Positions 55,478-63,998 of a stretch of DNA of 64,000 nucleotides are shown here, one piece after another. The notes below the pieces were generated by a model, which had not been told where the DNA came from, searched no databases, and was given only the letters and a program-made list of their open reading frames with translations. Numbering within the stretch: position 1 is the first letter of the stretch; each line of letters starts with the position of its first letter. The translations under genes were made by a program, and so were the position numbers. The stretch is from contig NZ_LR593886.1 in assembly GCF_901538265.1 (NCBI RefSeq), positions 3,865,738 to 3,929,737 of the forward strand, in the 5' to 3' direction. This DNA comes from Gemmata massiliana. GTDB taxonomy: Bacteria > Planctomycetota > Planctomycetia > Gemmatales > Gemmataceae.

Positions 55478-55552
55478 AACGTATCATACCTTCGTCCTGA
55501 ACGCGGTTGAGCCGCTGCCCGCGGAAGTAGGGAAAATCCCGACACGCGATTA

Positions 55553-55600
55553 CTATTCTTTCTCCAACACCAGGTCGACGACCCAGCACCCCGCACGGGT
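55553..55600 (-). pseudogene. 3' remnant of a paralogous-family gene
   Basis: Nearly the same DNA as the end of the gene at 62832-63500 (shared CCAACACCAGGTCGAC and CCCAGCACCC) and encodes the same ending GCWVVDLVLEKE plus stop. Upstream codons no longer match, so only the tail of a former copy survives. The remaining 300 bp up to 55920 hold nothing recognised apart from the next gene's promoter region. Confidence 0.6.
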
Positions 55601-55920
55601 AGCCGCTGGGCTCCCCTTCATTGTCCCGATTAATCCTCTCATCGCACATTTTACGTGAAATCCCGACATACGCGCGGGGAGCGAATTCGACATACTCACA
55701 CCCGGGCCACGATACAAAACATACCCATTGGCCCCAGTTTCACTCGCACGCGCGGCCGACCGGTCGGCCGCGCGATAGATGCCACTCCGTTGTTACAGGT
55801 TCCTCCCGGCCGTAGCGTGGGCACCCGGGAGCCGCGACCTCGGGCGCACGGCCCCGTGCACCCTCGCCCCCACACCTACCTGCCGCCCGCGTTCTCATTC
55901 TCCGTTCTGCGAGGTTCACA

Positions 55921-56712
55921 ATGTTCCGATCTATTTCGCCCCGCCCTGTGGCGGCACTCGCGCTCGCGTGGGCCGCCTTTTTCACCGCCAACTCCTCGGC
56001 CCGTGCCGCGTTCACCATCAACATCAACGGTACCGTCGTCGCCACCGACGGGGGCGCCGGGGACACCGACGCGGCCGCCGGGGCCATCAATTACACGGGC
56101 ACGGTCGACGGGTACATGATCCAGATCACGACCCAAACGACCCTGAGTTCGTCCACGGTCGGGGACGTCACGACGTCCCAACTGCTCGTGGTGAACGAGT
56201 CCGGAACGGCCCCGCTGTCCGTCACTCTCGGTGACAGCACGTTCAACACGCCCGCCGGGACATTGGGGAACTCGACCCTGTTCGCGTCGTTCACCCGCAA
56301 CCTCTCGGCCGCTGCGACGACCTCGGGGACCGCGTCCATGACCAGTACCGCGGAGAGCGCATCCGGGGGCGGGACCGCGACCACGGACCCGATCGCGTTC
56401 TCCGGGTCGCTGGGCGCGGACGCGAAGACCACGGGGTTCAACCGCACGTCCGATGTGTACTCACTGTTCACGAACGTGGCCGTGGACGGGCTCAAGATCG
56501 GTGACGCGGTGGTGCTCACCGCGGACAGCGCGGTGACGGGCGGATCGGTTACCCCCACGCCCGCGCCGGCCGGGGCTGTAATGCTGCTGAGTGGGCTGCC
56601 CGTGCTGGCCCTGTGGCGGCGCGCCCAACGGGTTCGGCAAGAGTGCACGATCGCGGGAACGGAGCGAGCCAGGAAACAACTTCTGGCTCGGTCCGTTCCC
56701 GCACTCTATTGA
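55921..56712 (+). CDS. PEP-CTERM-like exported protein
   Basis: 263 residues, GAGG site before the ATG. Signal peptide (VAALALAWAAFFTANSSARA), then a Thr/Ser/Gly-rich beta domain without cysteines (TININGTVVATDGG, TQTTLSSSTVGDVTTSQLLV). The end has a sorting-signal-like layout TPTPAPAGAVMLLSGLPVLA then WRRAQRVR: a Pro motif, a hydrophobic helix and an Arg cluster, as in PEP-CTERM proteins processed by exosortase. Unusually, about 27 more residues follow the Arg cluster and they overlap a 20-bp hairpin, so the true end might differ. Confidence 0.75.
   Translation: MFRSISPRPVAALALAWAAFFTANSSARAAFTININGTVVATDGGAGDTDAAAGAINYTGTVDGYMIQITTQTTLSSSTVGDVTTSQLLVVNESGTAPLSVTLGDSTFNTPAGTLGNSTLFASFTRNLSAAATTSGTASMTSTAESASGGGTATTDPIAFSGSLGADAKTTGFNRTSDVYSLFTNVAVDGLKIGDAVVLTADSAVTGGSVTPTPAPAGAVMLLSGLPVLALWRRAQRVRQECTIAGTERARKQLLARSVPALY
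56653..56702 (+). terminator. 20-bp hairpin overlapping the end of the PEP-CTERM-like gene
   Basis: Arms 56653-56672 and 56683-56702 pair at 19 of 20 positions with a 10-nt loop. It may terminate the PEP-CTERM-like gene. It is also the first of the long series of hairpins that follows. Confidence 0.6.
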
Positions 56713-57162
56713 CGGGAATCCCCGTCGATTCAGCACTCGCACTTTTGCCAAAACGGGAATTCCCTTTTTGGCCCGCGCCCGAAGCGTCATTTGGCGTTTC
56801 GGCCTCGGATCAACGAGATCTTGATACATGGTCCACAGAAACGCGAATTCGCGTTTCTGACCGCAGCCGCCACCGAGAAGGCGGCAGTTATGTTGATCTC
56901 CGACACGACTGGCCCGCAACCGTTGCCGGGAACGCAACAGATGGCCCTCTTCGCAATGATCCGCAGTTGTAAAGATCTCCTTTACAACTGGAGCAGGCCA
57001 CAACCGTAAGCTTCTCCTTTACGGTTCAAAGGGTGTCCACAGTACGGACACCCTTTGCGCTGGTCCGCAGTTGCGACCTTCTCGGTCACAACTGGAGCCG
57101 GGCAGCAACCGTGAACTTCTCGTTTATGGTTCAAAGGGCGTTCCGGATCGTAACGCCCTTTG
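56711..57162 (+). ncRNA. Candidate structured RNA: array of about a dozen hairpins
   Basis: Successive stems at 56711-56726 (6 bp), 56747-56772 (26-nt near-palindrome, 12 of 13 pairs), 56780-56801 (9 bp with two G-U), 56809-56825 (5 bp), 56836-56859 (24-nt perfect palindrome), 56866-56885 (6 bp), 56922-56938 (5 bp), 56964-56990 (11 bp), 57002-57026, 57027-57057 (12 bp), 57068-57094 (10 of 11), 57107-57131 (10 bp with two G-U) and 57132-57162 (11 bp). Several loops contain TTCTC or CTTCTC. No frame is conserved across it. G-U pairs point to a plus-strand RNA. Promoter unknown; it may be the 3' region of the PEP-CTERM-like transcript. Confidence 0.55.
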
Positions 57163-57171
57163 GCGTGCTCC
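56964..57171 (+). repeat. Two tandem 104-nt units of three hairpins each
   Basis: Unit 1 starts at 56964 and unit 2 at 57068. Each has hairpin a (CAGTTG...CAACTG), hairpin b (AACCGT...GGTT) and hairpin c (CAAAGGG...CCCTTTG) with similar linkers (GAGCAGGCCAC, GAGCCGGGCAGC). Stem bases differ between units but pairing is kept by paired or G-U changes. A degenerate third unit of about 100 nt may precede at 56861 (same CCGCAG start). Confidence 0.75.
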
Positions 57172-57196
57172 CGTAACCATCAATTACACGAACAGA

Positions 57197-57583
57197 GTGC
57201 GGCCCGTACCGTTCGGTCGGCGTGTCGTCGAGGGCGAAGCTGAGGCGGCGGGCATCGCCCACCAGCGGCTTCACCACCTCGCGGAGCAACCGGGCGGCGA
57301 TACGATCGGGCCGGCTCCCGGTGGCCGCCACCATCGTGTAGCACGACCGGTACTCATCGCCCAACCCGGCCGCCCGAATCCAGCTCGTAACGGTTTGCCG
57401 CCCGCGGGCCAATATGGCTCCGACGAAGAGCCGCGCCAGGCGCGGAGCGGACCGCGGGACCAGGGCGGCGAGGGCGGAAACCAGTGGCACGACGGGGGCA
57501 GTGGGTGCGATGATGGCATGGCTGCGTCCGTCCAGGGCAGTGGGCTGGTGTGGCAACCGCCATCGTCCCGGTCGGACCGGCAC
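57197..57583 (-). pseudogene. Truncated transposase (IS701/DDE_5-like), N-terminal part only
   Basis: About 130 codons: PLVSALAALVPRSAPRLARL, LARGRQTVTSWIRAAGLGDE, ARRLSFALDDTPTERYGPH with the first catalytic Asp pair. Matching sequence ends abruptly after GPH at 57197 and the rest of the gene is absent, replaced by the hairpin array. No terminal repeats found. Its truncation point abuts the array. Confidence 0.75.
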
Positions 57584-57839
57584 CCGTCTATTCCTGGCAC
57601 CTCAACCACTCATTCCAACGAAATCACGGAAACTACAGATGAGTGGGTCTCACGGATACGAGCGAGGGCCGAGGTGAAGCACCCATCGATAAGCAGATTG
57701 CTGCAATAGCAGCCCACACGTAAATTCCAAGAATCGCTCCCGAAATTATTGAAAATTTATTTGGCGTGTTCTGGCACAATTGTTACAACCGTTTTGAAAT
57801 CACCTCCCCTCATGTCTTCTTTCACCTATCGGTGTTTGC

Positions 57840-59007
57840 GTGACAACAATCATAGCTATCTGTCCGTATTGCCGCTCCGGCGGGGTGAGGGCCAAGAGCA
57901 CTGCACTGGGTGCCAGCGCCAAGTGCCCCAAGTGCAAGAGCAGTTTCACGATCGTTCCGGAAGACGACCTCCCGGATTGGGTCGCGAAAACCAGCGCGGA
58001 TGCGGTCGTGATCTCCGCACCATCGGCCGAGAAGCCGAAGCTGAAACTGCTCGCGGTCGAAGAGACCCGCGCGATGGACGCCCTACCCGACGTGACCGAG
58101 CCGTCGCCCGTTCTGCCCGCAGAGCCGAGCCCACAATCTCGCCCCACGACGAAGCCGGCCCCGGGCCCTCGCCCGACGTGGACGAACCGGACGCGGCCAC
58201 TGATACCAGCTTCTTGCTCGCGCTCGGGGCGCTCACGCTCGTGGGGCCAACGGTGCTGGCGTCTCAACTCCCGTTCGGCCGGCTCATCGCACTCGCCGTG
58301 GCCGCGATCGGGCTCGTCGGGGGGCTACTGTGTCTCGGTGCGGAAGGGCGCGCCCGGGTCGGAGGAGCGCTGGCGGCCCGCTGCACGCGGGCGTTGCGGT
58401 GGTTGTGCTGCTGCTCCCGTCGTGGCTCAACCTGGACCCGTGGGAAACCCCGCCAGTCGAGGAACCACAAGGCCCGGTCGTGGTCGAGCATGGGAGCGGC
58501 GTCAAGACGATGACGACTCTGGGCGCGGTGCTCGATGCCGGGCGCAATTCGTGGCAACTCAAGGACATCCGCGTAATGGTCCGGTCCGCGCTGGGACCGA
58601 TCGAGCTCCGCGGACCGGACAACGCCAAGCGCATGACGAAGGAATCGTATCTCCAACTTTCTGTACAAATCGCCAACGTCGGTGTCGAACGCGACGTTCC
58701 ACTCTCCGGATGGGCCACCGGCCTGACCACGGACGGTGTGCGCGTGACCGACGGATCGGGCAAGCCGCTCGACCCGGCGAAATTTGAGGGCACGTTCACT
58801 CCGGATCGTGGGCGCCCCGCCTCGCGCGCGATGCCCGGGAACGCGTCCGAGGTTCGGCTCCTGTTCCCCTCTCCACCGAAAAAGGCCGATCCGATCCAGG
58901 TGCACCTCTCCGGCGCCGCCATCGGGATGCCCGAGGACATCAAGTTCCGAATCGGCGCGACCGGCTTCCAGATTCGTCCCCCGGGATCGCAGGACATACC
59001 CCGTTAG
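57840..59007 (+). pseudogene. Zinc-ribbon, multi-helix membrane protein gene with two -1 frame breaks
   Basis: Starts at a GTG (57840) with a zinc ribbon CPYCRSGGVRAKS...CPKCKSSF. An acidic/Pro linker follows to about 58168, where one base is missing (C-run). The next frame gives hydrophobic helices (FLLALGALTLVGPTVLASQL, LIALAVAAIGLVGGLLCLGA). Another base is missing near 58376, after which AGVAVVVLLLPSWLNLDPW and an extracytoplasmic domain (LGAVLDAGRNSWQLKDIRVM, YLQLSVQIANVGVERDVPLS) run to 59007. Corrected length about 389 residues. Located 10 bp upstream of the DUF1559 gene, probably one operon. Confidence 0.75.
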
Positions 59008-59017
59008 GAGATGGGCC

Positions 59018-59929
59018 GTGCTCAAAAGAAGAGCGTTCACGCTGATCGAGTTGTTGGTCGTCATCGCCATCATCTCGATTCTGATCGGGATGCTGTTACC
59101 GGCCGTGCAGAAGGCGCGCGAGGCCGCGGCGCGCATGGCCTGCTCCAACAACCTGAAGCAGATCGGGTTGGCCATGCACATGCACCACAACAGCTTCGAG
59201 CGGTTGCCCCCGTCGCGCGTGTACCCGATCCTCGTGATCGTCCCCCCCGTGCAACCGGACAACCTGGTCCATGAGGGCGGCGCGACCTGGGCGGTGTTCA
59301 TTCTGCCCAATCTCGAAGAGGAGAACTTTTACCGGAAATGGGCCCTCGGGAACACCTACTACGACCAGAGCCCGGACGCTCGGCAGTACAACGTGAAGGG
59401 CTACTTCTGCCCGTCGCGCCGGAGCAGCAAGGACGGCTTGAGCGTGTTCGGGGACACCCCACAGATCATCCCGACCAAAGGCTACCCCCACTTCCCCGGC
59501 GGGCTGTCCGACTACGCGGTGGTCCTCGACCCGAACGGAGCCGACACGCCGAGCCAGTCGAACCCCACATTGAACGGTTCGTTCCAAAGAGAAACCGGAT
59601 TCCGGTTCGTCGACTTCAGTGACGGGTTAACCAACACGCTCCTCGTCGGTGAAAAGCAGGTCGCGAAGAGCAAGCACGGCGTCGGGTGGACGGACTGCTC
59701 GACATACAACGGGAACTACGGACAGTGCTCGAGCCGCGCCGCCTCGCGCTTGTACCCACTGACCACGAACCCGAACGATACCGGGTGGAAGTTCGGGAGC
59801 CGGCACGCCGGCGTCGTGCAGTTCTGCTTCGCCGACGGCGGTGTGCGGGCGCTCCCGGAATCCATCAACCCGACCATCCTTGAGCTGCTCACGACGCGCA
59901 ACGACGGGCAAGTGATCCCCGAATACTAA
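59018..59929 (+). CDS. DUF1559 protein with prepilin-like N-terminus
   Basis: 303 residues from the GTG at 59018, which has an AGGAG site 8 nt upstream. The long upstream open frame is a shadow. Starts [20 protein letters not shown], then [37 protein letters not shown] and the C-terminal signature [20 protein letters not shown]. Members are exported, type IV pilin-like planctomycete proteins present in many copies per genome. Role unknown. Intact, unlike the copy at 27824-29009. Confidence 0.92.
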   Translation: MLKRRAFTLIELLVVIAIISILIGMLLPAVQKAREAAARMACSNNLKQIGLAMHMHHNSFERLPPSRVYPILVIVPPVQPDNLVHEGGATWAVFILPNLEEENFYRKWALGNTYYDQSPDARQYNVKGYFCPSRRSSKDGLSVFGDTPQIIPTKGYPHFPGGLSDYAVVLDPNGADTPSQSNPTLNGSFQRETGFRFVDFSDGLTNTLLVGEKQVAKSKHGVGWTDCSTYNGNYGQCSSRAASRLYPLTTNPNDTGWKFGSRHAGVVQFCFADGGVRALPESINPTILELLTTRNDGQVIPEY

Positions 59930-60643
59930 GCGGATGCCACCAGGAAGCAGAGCCCGCGCATCGGACGGCCCTCGTATGGGAAACAGTTCGGATTCCGTTC
60001 CACGTCACGAGCACCGTCGGGCGGCTCTACAGTCCCAAATCGAGCCTACACCAGCAGCCTGACGCGGCCGCACATGCCCGGAACGCCAGATCCGCTCAGT
60101 ACGTCGGCGACGAATGGGCGGACGACAACGAGTCATTAGTATAGGACCGTCGACACCCGCCACTCGGTTTGGGCTGCCGACGAGGTGACCTGCTCCCATT
60201 TTGTGTACCAGGCGGTGCGAGAGTCGGTTTAACCGTCACTCGCGTGCCCACAGTTCGGCGACGGCTCTTGCGGCGTCGAACCGCGGGTGTCCCGCTGCGA
60301 ATGCCGCAGGCGTTGGGTACAGCCTTTGAACACGAACAGAGTGCGGACCGCACTCACGCATCCCATCGGTTGCGTTTCAGTATCGCGTGCGACCGCGTAC
60401 ATTGGACAAATGATACTCCCAAAAGTGCCCGTTTTGCACCCTTGAAAACGGCCGTTTGCATTGGTTTCCAAGCAAATCTAAGCACCCCCATTTGTCGCCT
60501 CACACTCGAATGTTCTGACAATAACGGTTCGCCCGAAATGCCACTTTTCCTAGCCTCAAACAACCTGGAACCCTTTATTTCCAAGGGTTTCACGGTTCGC
60601 CCGATTTGTTGCGTGTCGGAGATCGACACGCGCGGTGGTTCGC
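59930..60643. other. Gene-free region with small hairpins
   Basis: 714 bp without a convincing ORF. Contains short hairpins such as AACCCTT/AAGGGTT (about 60570-60590) and GTGTCG/CGACAC (about 60613-60630), which may terminate transcription from either side. No repeat or mobile element recognised up to copy B. Confidence 0.45.
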
Positions 60644-60847
60644 GAAGTGAAAGTCGGCTGGGTAGGTAGCCCTTGTGCCCGGCCGTCGGGCAGAGGTCGG
60701 AGCCGTACCACGAGGAGAACGCCCCGACAGACGCGATTGTGGCGATGCAGGATGCCGGGCACTCACGCCTGATCCCATGACAGCGGCTACGGCCATTGCG
60801 GAACGGGGAACAGCCTGACGCCCCTGTCACCGGGCGGGCCTTACGGC
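60644..60847. repeat. Dispersed 0.2-kb repeat, copy B
   Basis: Second copy of the element at 55253-55477, same orientation. Includes the conserved hairpin TGCCCG/CGGGCA at 60676-60692 and the end block CCTGACGCCCCTGTCACCGG. It lies in a gene-free region, which supports a non-coding element. The 157 bp from here to 61004 hold nothing recognised. Confidence 0.7.
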
Positions 60848-61004
60848 CGTGCGCATTAAAGCACGGGCGCGACGAGCGAGCAAGCGAGAGGTTCGAGTTG
60901 ACCGCGGGGATTCAAGAGGGTATTCGAGCGTCGGCCCGGTTGTGGGTCGCATGCGTAAACCAGGGCATGGTGTTGCACGTGGTACACAGCCGAGCCTTTC
61001 GATT

Positions 61005-61808
61005 TTAGCGCGTCTCGACCATTTCTTCTGAAGTACCAGACCCACACTCCACAGCCCCGCTCGGGGCCACGGCCTGGGTGCCGAGTTCGTCGCACACGTA
61101 CCCGTTCAGCTCGTACTCGAGCCGGGCCAGGGCCCGGGCCACCGTGGCCCCGTCCAGCACCCGGTGGTCGTACACGAGGCGCACGTCGACCGAACCGTCG
61201 GGACCAATGGGGCCATACGTCAGAGTGCTCGTGAGCGGGGAGAGCGGGTGCAGGGACTCGGCCCCGAGCGCCGAGTACACGGACACCAGGAACGTGCCGA
61301 AGTAGTTCGCGCGCACGCGCCCCCAGTTGAGCGCGGTCCACCACAGGGCGCGCCGCACCGGCAGCGGGTACCGCCCGAACCGCAGGGCCCGGCGGAACTG
61401 GCTCACGTCCCCGACCGGCAAGGTCTGGGCCCCTCGGACGGCCCGGACGAGATCTTCCAAGGGGCGCTCGGCCGGGTCCCGGATCCCGAGCGTGAACAGG
61501 GCCTTCTGGCCCCGGTACTCGCGCTCTACGACCACCGATGCGATGCTCCGCGGGTACTCGTACAGGTGCGGGTACGGGAGCTTACAGTACGCCCGGCGCA
61601 GCTCGGGCACCCGGGCCGCGACGCGCGCCAGGGCCTTGGCGAACACCGCAGTCCACGGGGCCCGATCGGGGCCTCGGTTCCGGGCCGCGACGACCCGGGC
61701 CAGGGACATGCGGCGCTGGACCGGGATCGTCGGCACCCCGGACGCGAAGTGCATCAGGTCGCACACGAGGCGGCGGGGGACGGACAGGGGAACGACGCGA
61801 CCGCGCAT
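61005..61808 (-). CDS. Stand-alone 2-oxoacid dehydrogenase acyltransferase (E2) catalytic-domain protein
   Basis: 267 residues from the ATG at 61808. The longer frame is a shadow of the upstream gene. Contains the E2/chloramphenicol-acetyltransferase-fold signature near residue 211: LVYDHRVLDGATVARALARL, with the catalytic His and the DG. The N-terminal part is LVCDLMHFASGVPTIPVQRR. Lipoyl and peripheral-subunit-binding domains are absent, so it cannot be a normal E2 subunit and probably transfers acyl groups in another pathway. 17 nt downstream of a methyltransferase gene, same strand. Confidence 0.82.
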   Translation of the reverse strand: MRGRVVPLSVPRRLVCDLMHFASGVPTIPVQRRMSLARVVAARNRGPDRAPWTAVFAKALARVAARVPELRRAYCKLPYPHLYEYPRSIASVVVEREYRGQKALFTLGIRDPAERPLEDLVRAVRGAQTLPVGDVSQFRRALRFGRYPLPVRRALWWTALNWGRVRANYFGTFLVSVYSALGAESLHPLSPLTSTLTYGPIGPDGSVDVRLVYDHRVLDGATVARALARLEYELNGYVCDELGTQAVAPSGAVECGSGTSEEMVETR

Positions 61809-61825
61809 GAGGTCCTCGGGAACGA

Positions 61826-62590
61826 TCAGGTCCGCTTCAGGGTCCGGAACACGAGCGCCTGGCCCGCGTAGCTGAGCCGGTGCTCGGTGGCCCCGAACCC
61901 GGCCGCGCTCAGCTTCGCGGCCACGGTCTCGGGCGGGAGGTAGTGGAACCGCCCGGACCGGGCTCCGCGCGTCAGCCAGCGGCCGTAGCGCCACATGCGG
62001 CCCGCGCGCTTCAGGTACCGGAGCGGGCGCTCGGCACGGAGGGCCGCTCCCAGGGAGAGCCACGCGATGCGGCCCCAGGACGGGTCCGGCACGTTGACCG
62101 AGAACACGAACCGCCCGCCCGGGCGCAGAACCCGGGCCACCTCGTTCAGGAGCCGGTCGTATGCGTCCGCGGTCCAGCCCCCGGTGGTCGGGTTCCGGGA
62201 CTCGGCATAGGAGATTGACAGACCCGACATGGCGTGGTCGAACGCGCCGTCCGCGAGCGGCCCGAGCCCGGTACTGAAGTCGTGGCACAGGAACGCGATC
62301 CGGCTCCCCGGGCTCGGCGCCAGGGCCGTGCGGAGCCGCTCGTAGGCGCGGGCGTTAGCGGGCGCGCAATCGGTGCCGACGATCTCCGCGACCGTACCCC
62401 CTGTGCGCTCCCAAATGGCGCGGGTCAGGGCGCCGCCCCCACACCCGAGGTCGAGCCAACGTTCGCCGGGCCCGGGTGCGGCCCATTCGAGAGTATCGGC
62501 GAGGAGTTGTCGATACGGGGGCAAGTCGTGTTGCCCCCAGAAGGCTTTCGCGCACCGATCCGAAGGCCAATGGCTCGTGACGCCCAACAT
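61826..62590 (-). CDS. Class I SAM-dependent methyltransferase
   Basis: 254 residues from the ATG at 62590 (AGGGA site). An in-frame ATG at 62635 is the alternative. Motif I ERWLDLGCGGGALTRAIW (45-60), acidic post-I TDCAP, motif II region FDHAMSGLSISYAE, motif III VLRPGGRFVFSVNVPD. Resembles UbiE/type-11 small-molecule methyltransferases. Forms a two-gene operon with the acyltransferase-domain protein, suggesting modification of a small molecule or lipid. Confidence 0.87.
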   Translation of the reverse strand: MLGVTSHWPSDRCAKAFWGQHDLPPYRQLLADTLEWAAPGPGERWLDLGCGGGALTRAIWERTGGTVAEIVGTDCAPANARAYERLRTALAPSPGSRIAFLCHDFSTGLGPLADGAFDHAMSGLSISYAESRNPTTGGWTADAYDRLLNEVARVLRPGGRFVFSVNVPDPSWGRIAWLSLGAALRAERPLRYLKRAGRMWRYGRWLTRGARSGRFHYLPPETVAAKLSAAGFGATEHRLSYAGQALVFRTLKRT

Positions 62591-62708
62591 GCTGGTCCCT
62601 TGTCCCGGGGTTCCGTTCGGGTGGGACAGTAGCATTTCCACGCCGAGAAAAAACCCCAAGGGCCTGCGAATCGTGCTGGTTTTAAGAGCGTGGTGGAATT
62701 TCGGCTGA

Positions 62709-62734
62709 GGCTGTCGGGGGAACTCCCGACAGCC
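62709..62734. terminator. Hairpin between the companion-family gene and the methyltransferase
   Basis: Perfect 10-bp stem GGCTGTCGGG/CCCGACAGCC with a 6-nt loop, about 100 bp after the stop of the minus-strand gene at 62832 and upstream of the methyltransferase. Probably separates the two transcription units. Confidence 0.5.
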
Positions 62735-62831
62735 TTCCGATGTCGCGAGTACTTCGCTTGAATTTGGGTCAGGTTCCGGCAGGGAATGGTTGGCGGGTGA
62801 CGCCGGTTGGGACTCGCCGGCGCGCCTCATT

Positions 62832-63500
62832 TTATTCTTTTGCCAACACCAGGTCGACAACCCAGCACCCGCGTACGTGCGGCCCGGGGCTGCGGCAGTG
62901 TCCGAGCACGTCGGCGCTATCACACCCCGCGTCTTGGAGCGCATCCGCCAGGATCGGCATCGCGCCGAAGTCGCGGGACTCGTACATCTGGGATGCCAGC
63001 GCGACTGCGGTGGAGCTGCGCCAGAAGGGTGAGAAGGTAACCGGGCGGAATGGGTTGCGGAAAATGCACCGTGCGAACAGGGCAGCGGCTAGCTGGTAAG
63101 AGCCCGACCGAGCGTCGAAACGGTCCGGCAGTGTCACATCTTGAGCCAGGGCCGCCCATCGGCCGTGAGCGGACAGAGTCCGGCCGGCCGACCGCACCGA
63201 TACCGCGCCGAGGTCATCAGACTCGTAGGCCCTAAATTCTTGATTGAGCCGGGATGCTTCCATCGTTAGCCGCACGACCTCTTCATCTGAGATGGTCCCG
63301 TCGGCGACCTGCTCTGCCGCGTCAATTAGCGCCCCCAATCGGGCGGTTGGCCACACATCCGCCCACTGCCGACTACACGCAACCGCCAACAACCTCATTT
63401 TCCGCTCGGAGCGACGAGGGGATTCCATGATGAGACCGAGCAAGAAACGATACGTTTTTTGGTCCCACTCATTGGCGCGCATGTGTTCCTCTTCGGTCAT
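62832..63500 (-). CDS. Gemmata-type paralogous-family protein
   Basis: 222 residues from the ATG at 63500 (AGGGG site, alternative ATG at 63482). Pattern of a family expanded in Gemmata and relatives: KMRLLAVACSRQWADVWPT, RCIFRNPFRPVTFSPFW, ILADALQDAGCDSADVLGHC and the end HVRGCWVVDLVLAKE. These proteins resemble those associated with repeat-companion (TIGR02996-like) proteins. No enzymatic motif. A remnant of another copy lies at 55553-55600. Confidence 0.78.
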   Translation of the reverse strand: MTEEEHMRANEWDQKTYRFLLGLIMESPRRSERKMRLLAVACSRQWADVWPTARLGALIDAAEQVADGTISDEEVVRLTMEASRLNQEFRAYESDDLGAVSVRSAGRTLSAHGRWAALAQDVTLPDRFDARSGSYQLAAALFARCIFRNPFRPVTFSPFWRSSTAVALASQMYESRDFGAMPILADALQDAGCDSADVLGHCRSPGPHVRGCWVVDLVLAKE

Positions 63501-63623
63501 CGATCGTCCCCTGGCATCACCGCTTTGACCGGGTACGAACGCGGCTCTTGCTCGCGCCTACAAGCGCCACTTGTTTTTGCGATGTCGCCAAAGCCCCATG
63601 CAAGCGCCTCGGGTCGTTCCCGG

Positions 63624-63998
63624 TTACTTGTCCTTACTGCGAACAAACGCCTTCTCGCGCCCGCGTTCCATCGTGCCCACCAACTCAGTGTCGGTCAACT
63701 TGGTGACGGTGAGCGTCTCTTTTGCTTCCTGGTCGCCGCTCTTGACGACCGTAATGAGCTTGTTGCCCTCGATCGTGTACGTGCCCTCGACCCGGATCGG
63801 TTTACCGGGCGACAGCATGAAAGCGGACTTGGTCTTGCCGTCCTTGGTGAACTCGATGACCAAGCCGGTCTTCGTGTTCTGCGCGTCCCAGCGCCCGACC
63901 AGTTTCGCGGGGTCGATTTTCTCCAACTTCGCATCGTCCGCAGACGCACCTGACGCGAAGGCCATGACAGCCAGAGCACAAGCTAAACGTGCGCGCAT
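63624..63998 (-). CDS. Small secreted protein of a Gemmata paralogous family (TIGR03066-like)
   Basis: 124 residues. Signal peptide (RARLACALAVMAFASGASAD), then a lipocalin-like small beta domain: KLVGRWDAQNTKTGLVIEFT, VEGTYTIEGNKLITVVKSG, ETLTVTKLTDTELVGTMERG. From memory this matches the paralogous family TIGR03066 first defined in Gemmata obscuriglobus. Function unknown. The extracytoplasmic end of the kinase at 5238-7232 (LAGQWTREVDG...) has a comparable layout. Confidence 0.8.
   Translation of the reverse strand: MRARLACALAVMAFASGASADDAKLEKIDPAKLVGRWDAQNTKTGLVIEFTKDGKTKSAFMLSPGKPIRVEGTYTIEGNKLITVVKSGDQEAKETLTVTKLTDTELVGTMERGREKAFVRSKDK

Noticed and set aside
56461-57003. 180-codon minus-strand frame across the hairpin array
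   Set aside because: Runs antisense through the PEP-CTERM-like gene and the array, changes character at each hairpin and has no ribosome site. The array is better explained as structured RNA.
56964-57171. CRISPR array interpretation of the tandem units
   Set aside because: Only two units, the repeats are not identical, no constant-length spacers, and no cas genes in the window. Each unit consists of three different hairpins.
56711-57200. Retron or reverse-transcriptase-associated RNA
   Set aside because: No reverse transcriptase gene was seen near the array or elsewhere in the window.
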